A stretch of 64,000 nucleotides of DNA from SIAJ01 sp963773845. Lineage in GTDB: Bacteria; Planctomycetota; Planctomycetia; Gemmatales; Gemmataceae. The DNA lies in assembly GCA_963773845.1 (NCBI GenBank), contig CAVZCU010000011.1, positions 372,001 to 436,000 of the forward strand, read 5' to 3'. The notes below the pieces were generated by a model. The model was not told the origin of the DNA, ran no database searches, and worked only from the letters and a program-made list of their open reading frames with translations. Within the stretch, counting starts at the first letter, position 1; the number at the start of each line of letters is the position of its first letter. The translations under genes and the position numbers were made by a program. Shown one piece after another: positions 38,924-46,628 of the stretch.

Positions 38924-39176
38924 CTAGAGACTGTTTCACAAGTAGGTCCGCCGAGCCGAGGCGGACCAAGGCGCCAGCCGCAAAGACCGCATGATGCCAT
39001 TCCCGTGTGCAAGGTGGTCCGGCTCGGCTCGCCGGACCTACAGGAGACTGTTTCAGAAGTAGGTCCGCCGAGCCGAGGCGGACCAGGGCGCCAGCCGCGG
39101 AGACCGCATGATGCCATTCCCGTGTGCAAGGTGGTCCGGCTCGGCTCGCCGGACCTACTTGTGAAATAGTCTCTAG
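38924..39176. repeat. Two-unit 100-bp palindromic repeat with 26-bp outer inverted repeat (locus 1)
   Basis: Two tandem 100-bp units, 38942-39041 and 39059-39158, each begin GTAGGTCCGCCGAGCCGAGG and end with the complement-like TCGGCTCGCCGGACCTAC. The middle is nearly identical between units (ACCGCATGATGCCATTCCCG, then TGTGCAAGGTGGTCC). The ends of the whole block (38924 and 39176) are inverted copies starting CTAGAGACT. Locus 2 is at 51194-51442. No coding function is evident. Confidence 0.92.
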
Positions 39177-39323
39177 TATCTTAACGGCCCCGGACAGCCC
39201 GGTTTTGCAAGGCGAGTGGACGGTATGGCGGATAGAAAGTCAGGCGTACCCGTTCTCATCCCTTTATTTTACCGAAATTACCGGGATGGGAAGCTTGTTT
39301 GGTAAAACGAAGCTCGGTGGCAA
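39177..39323. other. Short stretch without a gene
   Basis: About 150 bases between the repeat block and the interrupted gene, with no convincing coding frame or motif. Confidence 0.4.
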
Positions 39324-39681
39324 CTACGTTCCAGTCGGCAGACGGGCAGAATTGCGCTTAATCAGTCGACGCGCGGCTGTCAAGAGTTGCTCGTCATCAA
39401 CATCGTAGATTCCAGAAGTCTGAGGTGGACCCCATTCTTTGGACAAAAACCGGGCGAATTTAAGCTACACTTTTCCCAGTCCTCCAATCGCTTCTTTCGA
39501 CTTGCTCTTGTCTGTGGCCCACGTGTCCGTTATCTCCCGCTTGCCGGGTGAAACGGAGGTTGGCTCTGCTGGCGAGCAACCAGCCAAGGGATAGCCCGGT
39601 CGACGGTACGCCGATGGCGACCTGCCCCGGCTTCGGACTGAGGCCGGGGCTTGTTATTCCATCGGATACCCGAGCCATGCC

Positions 39682-40807
39682 TCAAAAAACGCACCGACGA
39701 CCCACTCCATAAACCTCCGCCGGCGTTCGATACGCCAACGATTGATGCTGCCGTCCTCGGTTGTAGTACGGGAAGTACCGCGACAGGCCTGCGTGCAACT
39801 CCGGCACCGTCTCGTGTCGGTACAGATAGATTTCCTCATACTTCACCGTGCGCCACAGCCGCTCGACAAACACGTTGTCCAGACATCGACCTTTGCCATC
39901 CATGCTCACCTTCGCCCCCGCGGCCTCCAGTCGCGAAGTGTACGATGCCGACGTGAATTGCACTCCTTGATCCGTGTTGAATACTTCCGGACAGCCACAG
40001 CTCAATGCCTCCTCCAACGCTTCCAAGCAGAACTCCACATCCAGTGTGTTCGATAGCCGCCACGAAAGCACGTACCGGCTGTACCAGTCAATCACGGCCG
40101 TCAGATACATGAACCCCGCCGGCATCGGCACATAGGTGATATCCGTGCTCCACACCTGGTCCACCCGGTCGATCGCCACGTTGCGGAGCAAGTACGGATA
40201 CACCTTGTGGCCCACACCCCCGGCCGACAACTTCGGCTTCGGATAGACCGCTTCCAGGCCCATCAACCGCATCAGCCGTTGCACCCGTTTGCGGTTCACC
40301 TCGTGTCCTTGGCTACCGAGAAACTTCGCCATGCGACGGCTGCCCAAAAACGGATGGGCGGTGTACTCCCGGTCGATCTCCTCCATTAACGCCAGGTTCT
40401 CTTTCGTCTCGGCGCCGGGTTCGTAGTAGTAGCTCGATCGACTCAGTCCCAGCACTTCGCACTGTCGACTCACGCTCAACGTTGCGTCCGTCGGATCGAC
40501 CCACGCCCGCTTGATCTCAACCGAAGCGGGCAGCTTTTTTTTTGAGCCAATCCAACTCCGTCTGCAGCCGGCCGATCTGCTCGTAGAGCTGCGACTGGAT
40601 CGCCTCGTGATCCACCGTCGATGTCTTGGTCCCCCGCTCGAACAACTCCTCGACATTGCCGAGCAGTTGCTTCTTCCAGCCATGAATCATGGTCGGATGC
40701 ACGCCGTGCAAACTGGCCAGCTCATTGATCGTCTTGTCACCCTTGATCGCCGCCAAGGCCACCTGAGCCTTGAACGCGGCTGTATGCGACTTCCGTTGTC
40801 GTGCCAT
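39682..40807 (-). CDS. IS3-family transposase OrfAB, made by programmed -1 frameshift
   Basis: orfA (40807-40517) is a 96-residue protein with a helix-turn-helix (INELASLHGVHPTMIHGWKK) and a leucine-zipper-like end. orfB (ending 39682) carries the integrase domain: first Asp in VWSTDITYVPMP, second in NTDQGVQFTSASY, and Glu in VFVERLWRTVKYEEIYL. The frames meet at nine A (40535-40543). Slipping back one base turns WLKKKAARFG into WLKKKKLPASVEIKRAWVD, joining the two into one protein of about 375 residues. Confidence 0.95.
40517..40807 (-). CDS. IS3-family OrfA
   Basis: 96 residues, the regulator and DNA-binding half of the transposase, ending in frame just after the A9 slippery run. See OrfAB for the domains. 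The start ATG is at 40807, about 67 bases inside the right end of the element. Confidence 0.93.
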   Translation of the reverse strand: MARQRKSHTAAFKAQVALAAIKGDKTINELASLHGVHPTMIHGWKKQLLGNVEELFERGTKTSTVDHEAIQSQLYEQIGRLQTELDWLKKKAARFG

Positions 40808-40990
40808 CGATAACCCCCTTCTTGGACAGCCGACACTAGCTTATTCGACTGTCCAGTTTTTGGGGTCCACTACAGTCAGTGCACCCAGCGGCAGTAGTGA
40901 GATTGGCTACGAGTTGGCCGAATCGCATCTCTGGGAAGATCGACCGAAGTTCTTCGACCGCCTGGATGAGACTGTTTTGGTTTGAGTCGA

Positions 40991-41274
40991 TCATGGCAAC
41001 CTCTCCTGCACCGTCGGATACTTGCCGACGGGAATCGGAACATCATCGATCACTTCAACCCGAACCAATTTGCCTGGCATCAGCTTTGCGATTCGCGTCG
41101 CACGGTAACGCCATCGACGATCTGCAGTTCCCCTTCAGTTCCTCGATTTACCAGAATTGCCGGCATTCCGTTTGTCGCACGGCCATGTCGAGCAATTTGC
41201 TGTAGCAATTTGGCTGAATCGGCTCCGCTCAAACGCGAAGTAGGCAATCGAAGCGTTCGCGGATCGACATCCAT
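40991..41274 (-). CDS. Small planctomycete-type protein, frameshifted
   Basis: ATG 41274 starts MDVDPRTLRLPTSRLSGADS and AKLLQQIARHGRATNGMPAI, then LVNRGTEGELQIVDGVT. In the frame one base over it continues RATRIAKLMPGKLVRVEVID and DVPIPVGKYPTVQERLP, to TGA 40991-40993. The break is near 41093. Restored length is about 94 residues. It overlaps the start of the IS3-split gene (ATGA), so the two form a small operon. I know this style of protein pair from planctomycete genomes but not its function. Confidence 0.7.
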
Positions 41275-41430
41275 GAACAGTTACGGGCGCATGCATGTAC
41301 CTTACACGAAAAGATGCACGATCACCACTCGCTCAAACAGCTTGCTCACCGACTCACTCTCGTGGATAGGGCGCCGGCGGTCTACAGCCAGCGGGCCAGG
41401 AATTCGCGGAAAGTGGGCAATGTCTCGGAC

Positions 41431-41652
41431 TCAAGCTCCGCCCGGTACGAATGGCTTTCGTTGACTCGCTATGGACTTGGCGAGCTTCGCTCGAAACGCA
41501 GAGTTTTTCTGCAGCAAGTCATCCACCAAACGATCGCCTTCGCCTGGCTCAAGCGTCTGGATGGCGAGCACGCGCTGGTCCAGCATTTCGATCACTACGG
41601 CTTCACCGCTATCGATACACTCGTCCAGCGTCGCCCGCAAGTTGGTCTCCAA
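41431..41652 (-). CDS. Small antitoxin-like (Phd-type style) protein
   Basis: 73 residues from TTG 41652: METNLRATLDECIDSGEAVV, then IEMLDQRVLAIQTLEPGEGD and a helix LVDDLLQKNSAFRAKLAKSI. The opening helix, a strand pair and an acidic loop followed by a C-terminal helix are of the prevent-host-death antitoxin style. In frame, about 14 more codons upstream (SIAIKAIPLNR) look protein-like but no ATG, GTG or TTG is in them. No matching toxin is visible. Position upstream of the 94-residue gene suggests a common transcript. Confidence 0.5.
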   Translation of the reverse strand: METNLRATLDECIDSGEAVVIEMLDQRVLAIQTLEPGEGDRLVDDLLQKNSAFRAKLAKSIASQRKPFVPGGA

Positions 41653-41800
41653 GCGATTCAGGGGGATTGCCTTTATGGCGATGGAATTCCTCTCCGTCCA
41701 CTATCAGTTTGTTGCCGACTTTGCGGCCAACGAGGAGCAAGATGACTTCGGCTCAATCTTCCAGAACCGAATCATGGTAGTTTCAACTCGGCGATCCGCG
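41653..41800 (-). pseudogene. Possible small gene remnant
   Basis: Starting at an ATG near 41775 the minus strand reads MIRFWKIEPK. In the frame one or two bases over it reads VILLLVGRKVGNKLIVDGEE, then FHRHKGNPPESLGDQLAGDA, to a TAG near 41615. The second piece looks protein-like, but the joining shift is assumed and the second part overlaps the antitoxin-like gene. Confidence 0.25.
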
Positions 41801-41811
41801 TTGACTTCTCC

Positions 41812-42354
41812 TCACAACCCCGCCATCACTCCAAGTTTGAGCACCGTGTTCCAATTCCGCGCCGTGCCGCGAATGCCGAGCGTTTTTTCGATCACTGTGT
41901 TGGTCAACTTCGACTCGCCAATTCCATCTGGATAGATGGCATATAAGTGCTTGCCCTTCGCGTGAATGACTTCAGGGCCGCGAATCGCCGCGCGCAAAGT
42001 CTCGACATCCTTGTCGGCCAGCTCCTTCTTGAGAAAGACCACAACCAGATGACTTGGATCATTCAGCGCTGCATCGGTGAAAGGATTGCCGGCGATGACA
42101 TGCTCCAACTCGCCAGCCGTGCGAACAACGAAATCCACCGAGGTGGCAAGCCGTTCTTCCGTTTTCGACTCCAGCAGTTTCTCGAGCTTTGAGCCGGTTT
42201 GTCGAGGAGCGTCGAAAACAACATTGCCACTTTGAAGTAGGGTGCGGACGCCGGTGAATCCCATTTCCCCAAGCAAATCACGCAAATCGGCCATGGCGAC
42301 CCGGTTCCGGCCACCCACGTTGATGGCGCGAAGCAGTGCGATGTGAATCGGCAT
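41812..42354 (-). CDS. DUF1697 family protein
   Basis: 180 residues with the family's opening MPIHIALLRAINVGGRNRVA (LLRGINVGG-type motif), then DLRDLLGEMGFTGVRTLLQS and GNVVFDA, and at the end TARNWNTVLKL. Length is typical. Cytoplasmic; biochemical function unknown. The gene stands alone, upstream of small gene remnants on the same strand; prs also runs this way, with a repeat cluster (42365-42446) between. Confidence 0.92.
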   Translation of the reverse strand: MPIHIALLRAINVGGRNRVAMADLRDLLGEMGFTGVRTLLQSGNVVFDAPRQTGSKLEKLLESKTEERLATSVDFVVRTAGELEHVIAGNPFTDAALNDPSHLVVVFLKKELADKDVETLRAAIRGPEVIHAKGKHLYAIYPDGIGESKLTNTVIEKTLGIRGTARNWNTVLKLGVMAGL

Positions 42355-42364
42355 TCGGGAGCCT

Positions 42365-42450
42365 CATGCTGGCAAGCTGGCAGCTTGCCGCTACGTAGCC
42401 GCAAGCTGCCAGCTTGCGGAATTGCATGCTGGCAAGCTGGCAGCTTGCGG
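42365..42450. repeat. Cluster of CAAGCTGGCAGCTTGC palindromes
   Basis: Three copies of a near-palindrome occur: GCTGGCAAGCTGGCAGCTTG at 42368, a copy in the reverse sense at 42399-42419, and a further forward copy at 42427. The block can fold into a large hairpin or two smaller ones. It lies between the DUF1697 gene and prs and may act as a terminator for prs. Confidence 0.7.
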
Positions 42451-42496
42451 AAGTGTGCGTGGCAACGCTCTAGTTAGAGATTCGCGCTTATCATTG

Positions 42497-43501
42497 TTAC
42501 TCAAACAACTTGCTCACCGATTCGTTCTCGTGGATGCGCCAGATCGCATCCGCCAAAAGCTTGTCCACGCTCAGCACTTCGATTTTGTCGATTTGCTTTT
42601 CATTGGGCAGTGGGATGCTGTCGGTGATGATGACCTTTTCAATCGGCGAATCCTTCAAGGTCTGAATGGCCTTGCCGACCAAGACGCCGTGCGTGGCGAA
42701 CGCATAAATGGCCTTCGCCCCGTTCTGCTGGGCGATCTTCGCTGCCCCGCCGATGCTGCCGGCAGTCGAGATCATGTCGTCGAACATCAGCACCGTTTTG
42801 CCCTTCAAGCTGGCGCCGATCAGATTGGCTTGTTCGGTCTTGGACTGCGCCGCTGCGACGCTTGTCGACGATGGCCAATTCGCCGCCGATGCGCTTCTGG
42901 TACCGAGCGTCGATTTGACCCGCCCCTCGTCGGGGCTCAAGAAAACGACCTGGTCCGGCGATAGCCCCATCTTGCGGATGTGCATGACGAAGACGGGCGC
43001 AGCCGTCAGGTGATCGACGGGGATATCGAAAAAACCCTGAATCTGGGCCGCATGCAAATCAAGCGTCAACACGCGATTCGCCCCGGCGGCGGTCAGCAAG
43101 TTGGCAACCAGTTTGGCCGAGATCGGCACCCGTCCCTGGTCCTTGCGATCCTGCCTTGCATAGCCGTAATAGGGAAGCACGACCGTGACGCGGTACGGAC
43201 TGGCCCGCTTGAAAGCGTCGAGAATGACGCACAACTCCATCAAGTTTTCGTTGACTGGCGGGCAGGTCGATTGAACGATGAATATATCGCGGCCGCGAAC
43301 ATCTTCGTCAATTCGGACGGACGTTTCCGTATCCGGAAAGCTCTCGACTTTCAGGTTGCCGAGCGAATCATTCAGTTGTTTGGCAATCCGCTCGGCCAGG
43401 GCTGGGTTGGCACGACCGGTAAAGACGCGCATCTTGTTGTGCAACATGGAACCGTTGTCCGGAACTTCGGGCTGGCTGTCAAGATTGGTAATGTTACACA
43501 T
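42497..43501 (-). CDS. prs: Ribose-phosphate pyrophosphokinase with two cancelling frameshifts
   Basis: About 334 residues; makes PRPP from ribose 5-phosphate and ATP. Recognised from MRVFTGRANPALAERIAKQL, DEDVRGRDIFIVQSTCPPVN, LPYYGYARQDRKDQGRVPIS, TLDLHAAQIQGFFDIPVDHL and the PRPP-binding loop LMFDDMISTAGSIGGAAKIA. Between about 42855 and 42915 the protein reads as nonsense, but the neighbouring frame gives DARYQKRIGGELAIVDKRRS, the expected sequence. So one base is lost and another gained within about 60 bases. ATG 43501 is one of three possible starts (others 43447 and 43432). It is divergent from pheS. Confidence 0.93.
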   Translation of the reverse strand: MCNITNLDSQPEVPDNGSMLHNKMRVFTGRANPALAERIAKQLNDSLGNLKVESFPDTETSVRIDEDVRGRDIFIVQSTCPPVNENLMELCVILDAFKRASPYRVTVVLPYYGYARQDRKDQGRVPISAKLVANLLTAAGANRVLTLDLHAAQIQGFFDIPVDHLTAAPVFVMHIRKMGLSPDQVVFLSPDEGRVKSTLGTRSASAANWPSSTSVAAAQSKTEQANLIGASLKGKTVLMFDDMISTAGSIGGAAKIAQQNGAKAIYAFATHGVLVGKAIQTLKDSPIEKVIITDSIPLPNEKQIDKIEVLSVDKLLADAIWRIHENESVSKLFE

Positions 43502-43586
43502 CAGTTTACGATTCTCGAACCGACTGGCTCGCTCGCCTGTCCGTACATTGATCAACTGGCTTCCTGGCAGTTTCGTGGAGTGACCA

Positions 43587-44621
43587 ATGGCGGATGCGAC
43601 GACAGACCTGACCACCCTGGAGACGCGGGCGACCCAAGAACTCGAAGCCTGCGCTGACGAGACGTCGCTGCGTGCGTGGAACACCAAGTATTTCGGCGAC
43701 AAGGGTGAGGTGAACGCGGCCCTCAAGGCTTTGGGAACGCTGCCGAAAGATCAACGTCCCGCGTATGGCCAGGCCGTCAATCGAACAAAGCAAGTACTAA
43801 TTGCGGCCAAGGACCAGAAGGAAGCCGCGCTGAAGGAACAGAGTCTGCTGGCAAGCCTGTCCGCAAATCCCATCGACGTCACGCTTCCGGGCCGTCCGGT
43901 TCCCGCGGGCGGGCTTCACGTCGCCACCAAGGTGATGCGTGAGATTTATGCCATCTTCGCGGATATGGGCTTCCAGGTCTTCCGTTCGCGCGAAGTCGAA
44001 GACGACCAGACCAACTTCGAGCTACTCAACATGCCGCCGCACCACCCGGCGCGCGACATGTGGGATACGTTCCACACGAAGACTCCCGGCGTGCTGTTGC
44101 GAACGCACACTTCGCCAGGGCAAATTCACGTCATGCGCCAATTTGCTCCGAAGCCGGTGCGAGCCGTGTTGCCGGGCATGTGTTACCGGCACGAGGCGGT
44201 CTCGACGCGCAGCGAGATTCAGTTCGAACAGGTCGAAGGGCTGGTGATTGGCCCGAACGTGACAATGGCCGACCTGAAGGGCACGATCACCGCCTTCGCC
44301 CGCCGGCTGTTCGGCCAGGAACGGCAAGTGCGGATTCGCTCCAGCTACTTCCCGTTCACGGAACCATCGATCGAAGTGGACATCGACTGGCCGAAAGAAG
44401 ACCCGAACGCGGACCGGCTGACGAAAGGAACCGGTTGGCTGGAAATCATGGGCGCTGGCATGGTGCATCCGATTGTCTTGCGCAACGGCGGCTACGATCC
44501 GGATCAGGTCAGCGGTTTCGCGTTCGGCATGGGCCCGCAGCGTATCACGATGCTGAAATATGCAATCGACGACATCCGGCAGTTCTGGAAGAACGATTTG
44601 CGGTTTCTGCGGCAGTTCTGA
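43587..44621 (+). CDS. pheS: Phenylalanyl-tRNA synthetase alpha subunit
   Basis: 344 residues. N-terminal coiled coil (DEKS-type, residues 1-90), then the class II catalytic domain: motif 2 region GMCYRHEAVSTRSEIQFEQV and motif 3 region GFAFGMGPQRITMLKYAIDD. The end DLRFLRQF is standard. It charges tRNA-Phe with phenylalanine, together with a beta subunit (pheT) that is not next to it here; the following gene encodes an Uma2 protein. ATG 43587 follows GTGGAGTGACC. Confidence 0.95.
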   Translation: MADATTDLTTLETRATQELEACADETSLRAWNTKYFGDKGEVNAALKALGTLPKDQRPAYGQAVNRTKQVLIAAKDQKEAALKEQSLLASLSANPIDVTLPGRPVPAGGLHVATKVMREIYAIFADMGFQVFRSREVEDDQTNFELLNMPPHHPARDMWDTFHTKTPGVLLRTHTSPGQIHVMRQFAPKPVRAVLPGMCYRHEAVSTRSEIQFEQVEGLVIGPNVTMADLKGTITAFARRLFGQERQVRIRSSYFPFTEPSIEVDIDWPKEDPNADRLTKGTGWLEIMGAGMVHPIVLRNGGYDPDQVSGFAFGMGPQRITMLKYAIDDIRQFWKNDLRFLRQF

Positions 44622-44667
44622 AGATTTGGTATGATGACGTGCGGACCCCTTAGGTTGGAGTCGGCGC

Positions 44668-45006
44668 ATGCCTGTCCTTGTCCAAAACCGCGAGATTGCC
44701 AAGCGCTTGCTGAAGGAGCGAGAAGCGTTGGGAAACCAATCGCGCGACGAGGTATGGGACGGAGTAACAGTAATCATGCCAGAAGCGGACGTCGAACACG
44801 ACGATATTGCCGGCTTCTTTTATCGGGCATTTTGGTCGGCGTTCGGGGAATCAACTGGCCACCACATTCAGTTCCGGGTGAACGTGAGTGACCGGGTGCG
44901 TGGATGGAAACAAAACTATCGAATCCCCGATACGTCCATATTCTTGACTGGCAATCCGGCGAAGCTGTGTGGAACTCATTACGCTGGTGGACCGGATTTT
45001 GCCTTA
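44668..45006 (+). pseudogene. Uma2-family protein, N-terminal part, split by ISAzo13-like element
   Basis: 113 residues from ATG 44668. The Uma2 (DUF820, restriction-endonuclease-like fold) wording includes WDGVTVIMPEADVEHDDIAG, VRGWKQNYRIPDTSIFLTGN and GGPDFAL. The sequence ends at the insertion; the C-terminal half starts at 46322. Joined without the IS and one TTA copy the frame is exact: FAL followed by EVVSPDDRSRDKLDFYAK, total 204 residues, normal for the family. Uma2 proteins are very common in planctomycetes; their role is unknown. Confidence 0.9.
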
Positions 45007-46321
45007 GGCAGCCGCGCAAATAAATCTACCGGTCACTGGGGCTCAATGATGAGGCTCCATTTGGGCAAGGTCTGGGAACGGATCAAGCGGCTCGCGATGG
45101 GGGCAAATGCGGTTTGGGTTAGCCGGACACCGCGTTCGTAAGTCGTGGTGACCGCGGATCAACGGGTGAATCGTCCGCCATGTCATCGTGCCCGCCCAGC
45201 GCAAGGCTTGCTCGATCGAATGCAGGAGCGTGCCGTTCCAGTGCTGCTCCAAGATGCCCCAGCAACGCTCGATGGGATTGTACTTGCTGTGGTACGGCGG
45301 CAGGTACACCAGTTCGACTTCGATCCGGTGGCGATCGACGAACTCCACGAGGCGTTTCATGAACTGCGTGCGGCAACTGGCAATCTCGGGACCATTATCG
45401 AGTTCGATGTGCAGTCGCTGGACGCCCAGATGAACCGTCTTCCGCTCGTTCCACCATTGATCGAGACCATCGGCGATGAAGTCGCTGGTTTCTTTCGAAT
45501 GGCCGAACAGGAACCACGGTTGCTGGATCGTCACGTTGCCGCGATTCAACTCCAGCACGCCGAACGGGACCAGCACGGCGTCGGGAGACATGTCGTGATC
45601 GACGGCCCTGACGGGTTCGATGCCGCGTGCCTGACCGCCGCGGGAGAATTCGCCGATCTTGACTTTCGCTTTGGTGTCGAGGGAGATTCTCAGCGTGTCC
45701 GCTTCGCTCGCCGTCCGAATGCGGGCGGCTTGGACGTTCGCGAAGATCGCGTCGGTTTCGGGAATTTTTTTTCGGGACGGGCTTTGAGGACCCGGCGGAG
45801 CCGGTAGCCCAGGCGGTTGAGCAGACAGCCCACCGTCTGCCGGCAGGGTACGAAGCCCTTCAACTCGGGCTCGGCTTTCAGGGCCTCGCGAACAGCCTTG
45901 GCGGTGATCCGGGTGAACGCCAGGGTGGTCTGAAACTTGGGGTCGGCCTGCGCATGGGGGTCGACCAAACGATGGACATGCTCCTCGAGTTTCGGGCAGA
46001 GTTCTTCGGTCTTTTTGCGTCCGCGGAGGTGACAGGCGTCCAGGCAACGGATGCCGGTACGGAGTTCGCCGAGCCCCGTGATCACCGCTGCACGTCCCCA
46101 ACCGAAGGTCGTCTCCGCCTCACGGGCGGAACCGTTGCAGTATTTGATGGCGGTCTCGGCTTGGAACTGTCGGCGCCGATAGCCGGTAAGAAGCTTAGTG
46201 GCTGACTGGATGGTCTGAATGACATCTTCCGTGAGCGGTGACATGGCCGTCTCCTCCTTGAGACAGGCCTACTCATACACGATTGGGCGGAATGATGGTA
46301 GATCATTTCCACGCCGCTGCC
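45007..46321 (-). mobile_element. ISAzo13-like insertion sequence (complete)
   Basis: 1,315 bases. Imperfect inverted ends: GGCAGCCGCG...AAATCTACC on the left (45007) and GGCAGCGGCG...ATCTACC on the right (46321). Target duplication TTA at 45004-45006 and 46322-46324. One transposase gene in two frames on the minus strand. Confidence 0.9.
45043..46244 (-). CDS. ISAzo13-like transposase, made across an A8 slippery run
   Basis: ATG 46244 starts MSPLTEDVIQTIQSATKLLT. The first frame (to 45690) has the ISAzo13 N-terminal helical region with ACHLRGRKKTEELCPKLEEH and a second helix-turn-helix. The second frame has ISLDTKAKVKIGEFSRGG (first Asp), HIELDNGPEIASCRTQF (second Asp) and YHSKYNPIERCWGILEQHW (Glu). 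The frames meet at GAAAAAAAATTCCC near 45757-45764. A -1 slip on the eight A gives KKIPETDAIFANVQAA, joining them, so this is probably programmed frameshifting, not decay. Confidence 0.88.
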
Positions 46322-46600
46322 TTAGAGGTTGTCAGTCCCGACGACCGGAGCCGAGATAAACTCGACTTCTATGCAAAGGCCGGTACCGGCGAGGTTCTCG
46401 TCGTGGACAGGTATCCGTGGCAATTGGAACTGTATCGCCGACGCGACGACGAGATGTGTCTGGTTGGGCGAATCAAGCCGGGCGATCATCGAAAGCTTTT
46501 GAGCGCCGTCATTCCATTTGAATTTCAGCTTCTCCGCGGCCGGTTGCGGCCGAAGATAAAGATCATCCACGCGGGTTCGGAACAGCAGTGGGTAGGTTAG
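46322..46600 (+). pseudogene. Uma2-family protein, C-terminal part
   Basis: Continues the gene at 44668: LEVVSPDDRSRDKLDFYAKA, then GTGEVLVVDRYPWQLELYRR and IKPGDHRKLLSAVIPFEFQL. These include the Uma2 nuclease-like core (EVVSPxxxxxD, and K after the loop). It has no start of its own. The copy of TTA next to the IS is at 46322-46324. Confidence 0.9.
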
Positions 46601-46628
46601 CGTCGAATTGATACCGGGGAGAGCGCAC

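Larger units (their letters stand above)
39421..40874 (-). mobile_element. IS3-family insertion sequence (complete)
   Basis: 1,454 bases. Ends read TGTAGTGGACCCC and TGAGGTGGACCCC (13-bp inverted repeats, two mismatches, TG...CA). The target duplication is GTC. It contains orfA and orfB in the usual overlapping order. About 260 bases lie between the end of orfB and the left end, without a gene. Confidence 0.92.
39324..40994 (-). pseudogene. Small conserved-type gene split by the IS3 element
   Basis: ATG 40994 starts MIDSNQNSLIQAVEELRSIF and PEMRFGQLVANLTTAAGCTD. The IS lies next, between 40874 and 39421. On the other side the protein goes on with IYDVDDEQLLTAARRLIKRN and ends at TAG 39324-39326. 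The target duplication is GTC on the plus strand (39418-39420 and 40875-40877). Without the IS, one base too many in CTGGAATC (about 39405-39408) must also be removed to get CTDFWIYDVDDEQLL. The style, with RFGQLV and DxEDxELLxAxxR, is of a small planctomycete protein I have no name for. Its ATG overlaps the stop of the preceding gene. Confidence 0.65.

Noticed and set aside
38924..39176. Tandem repeats considered as a CRISPR array
   Set aside because: Only two 100-bp units with no unique spacers of regular length and no cas genes; units are palindromic at their ends.
41471..41935. 154-codon plus-strand frame
   Set aside because: Ser-rich shadow across the antitoxin-like and DUF1697 genes.
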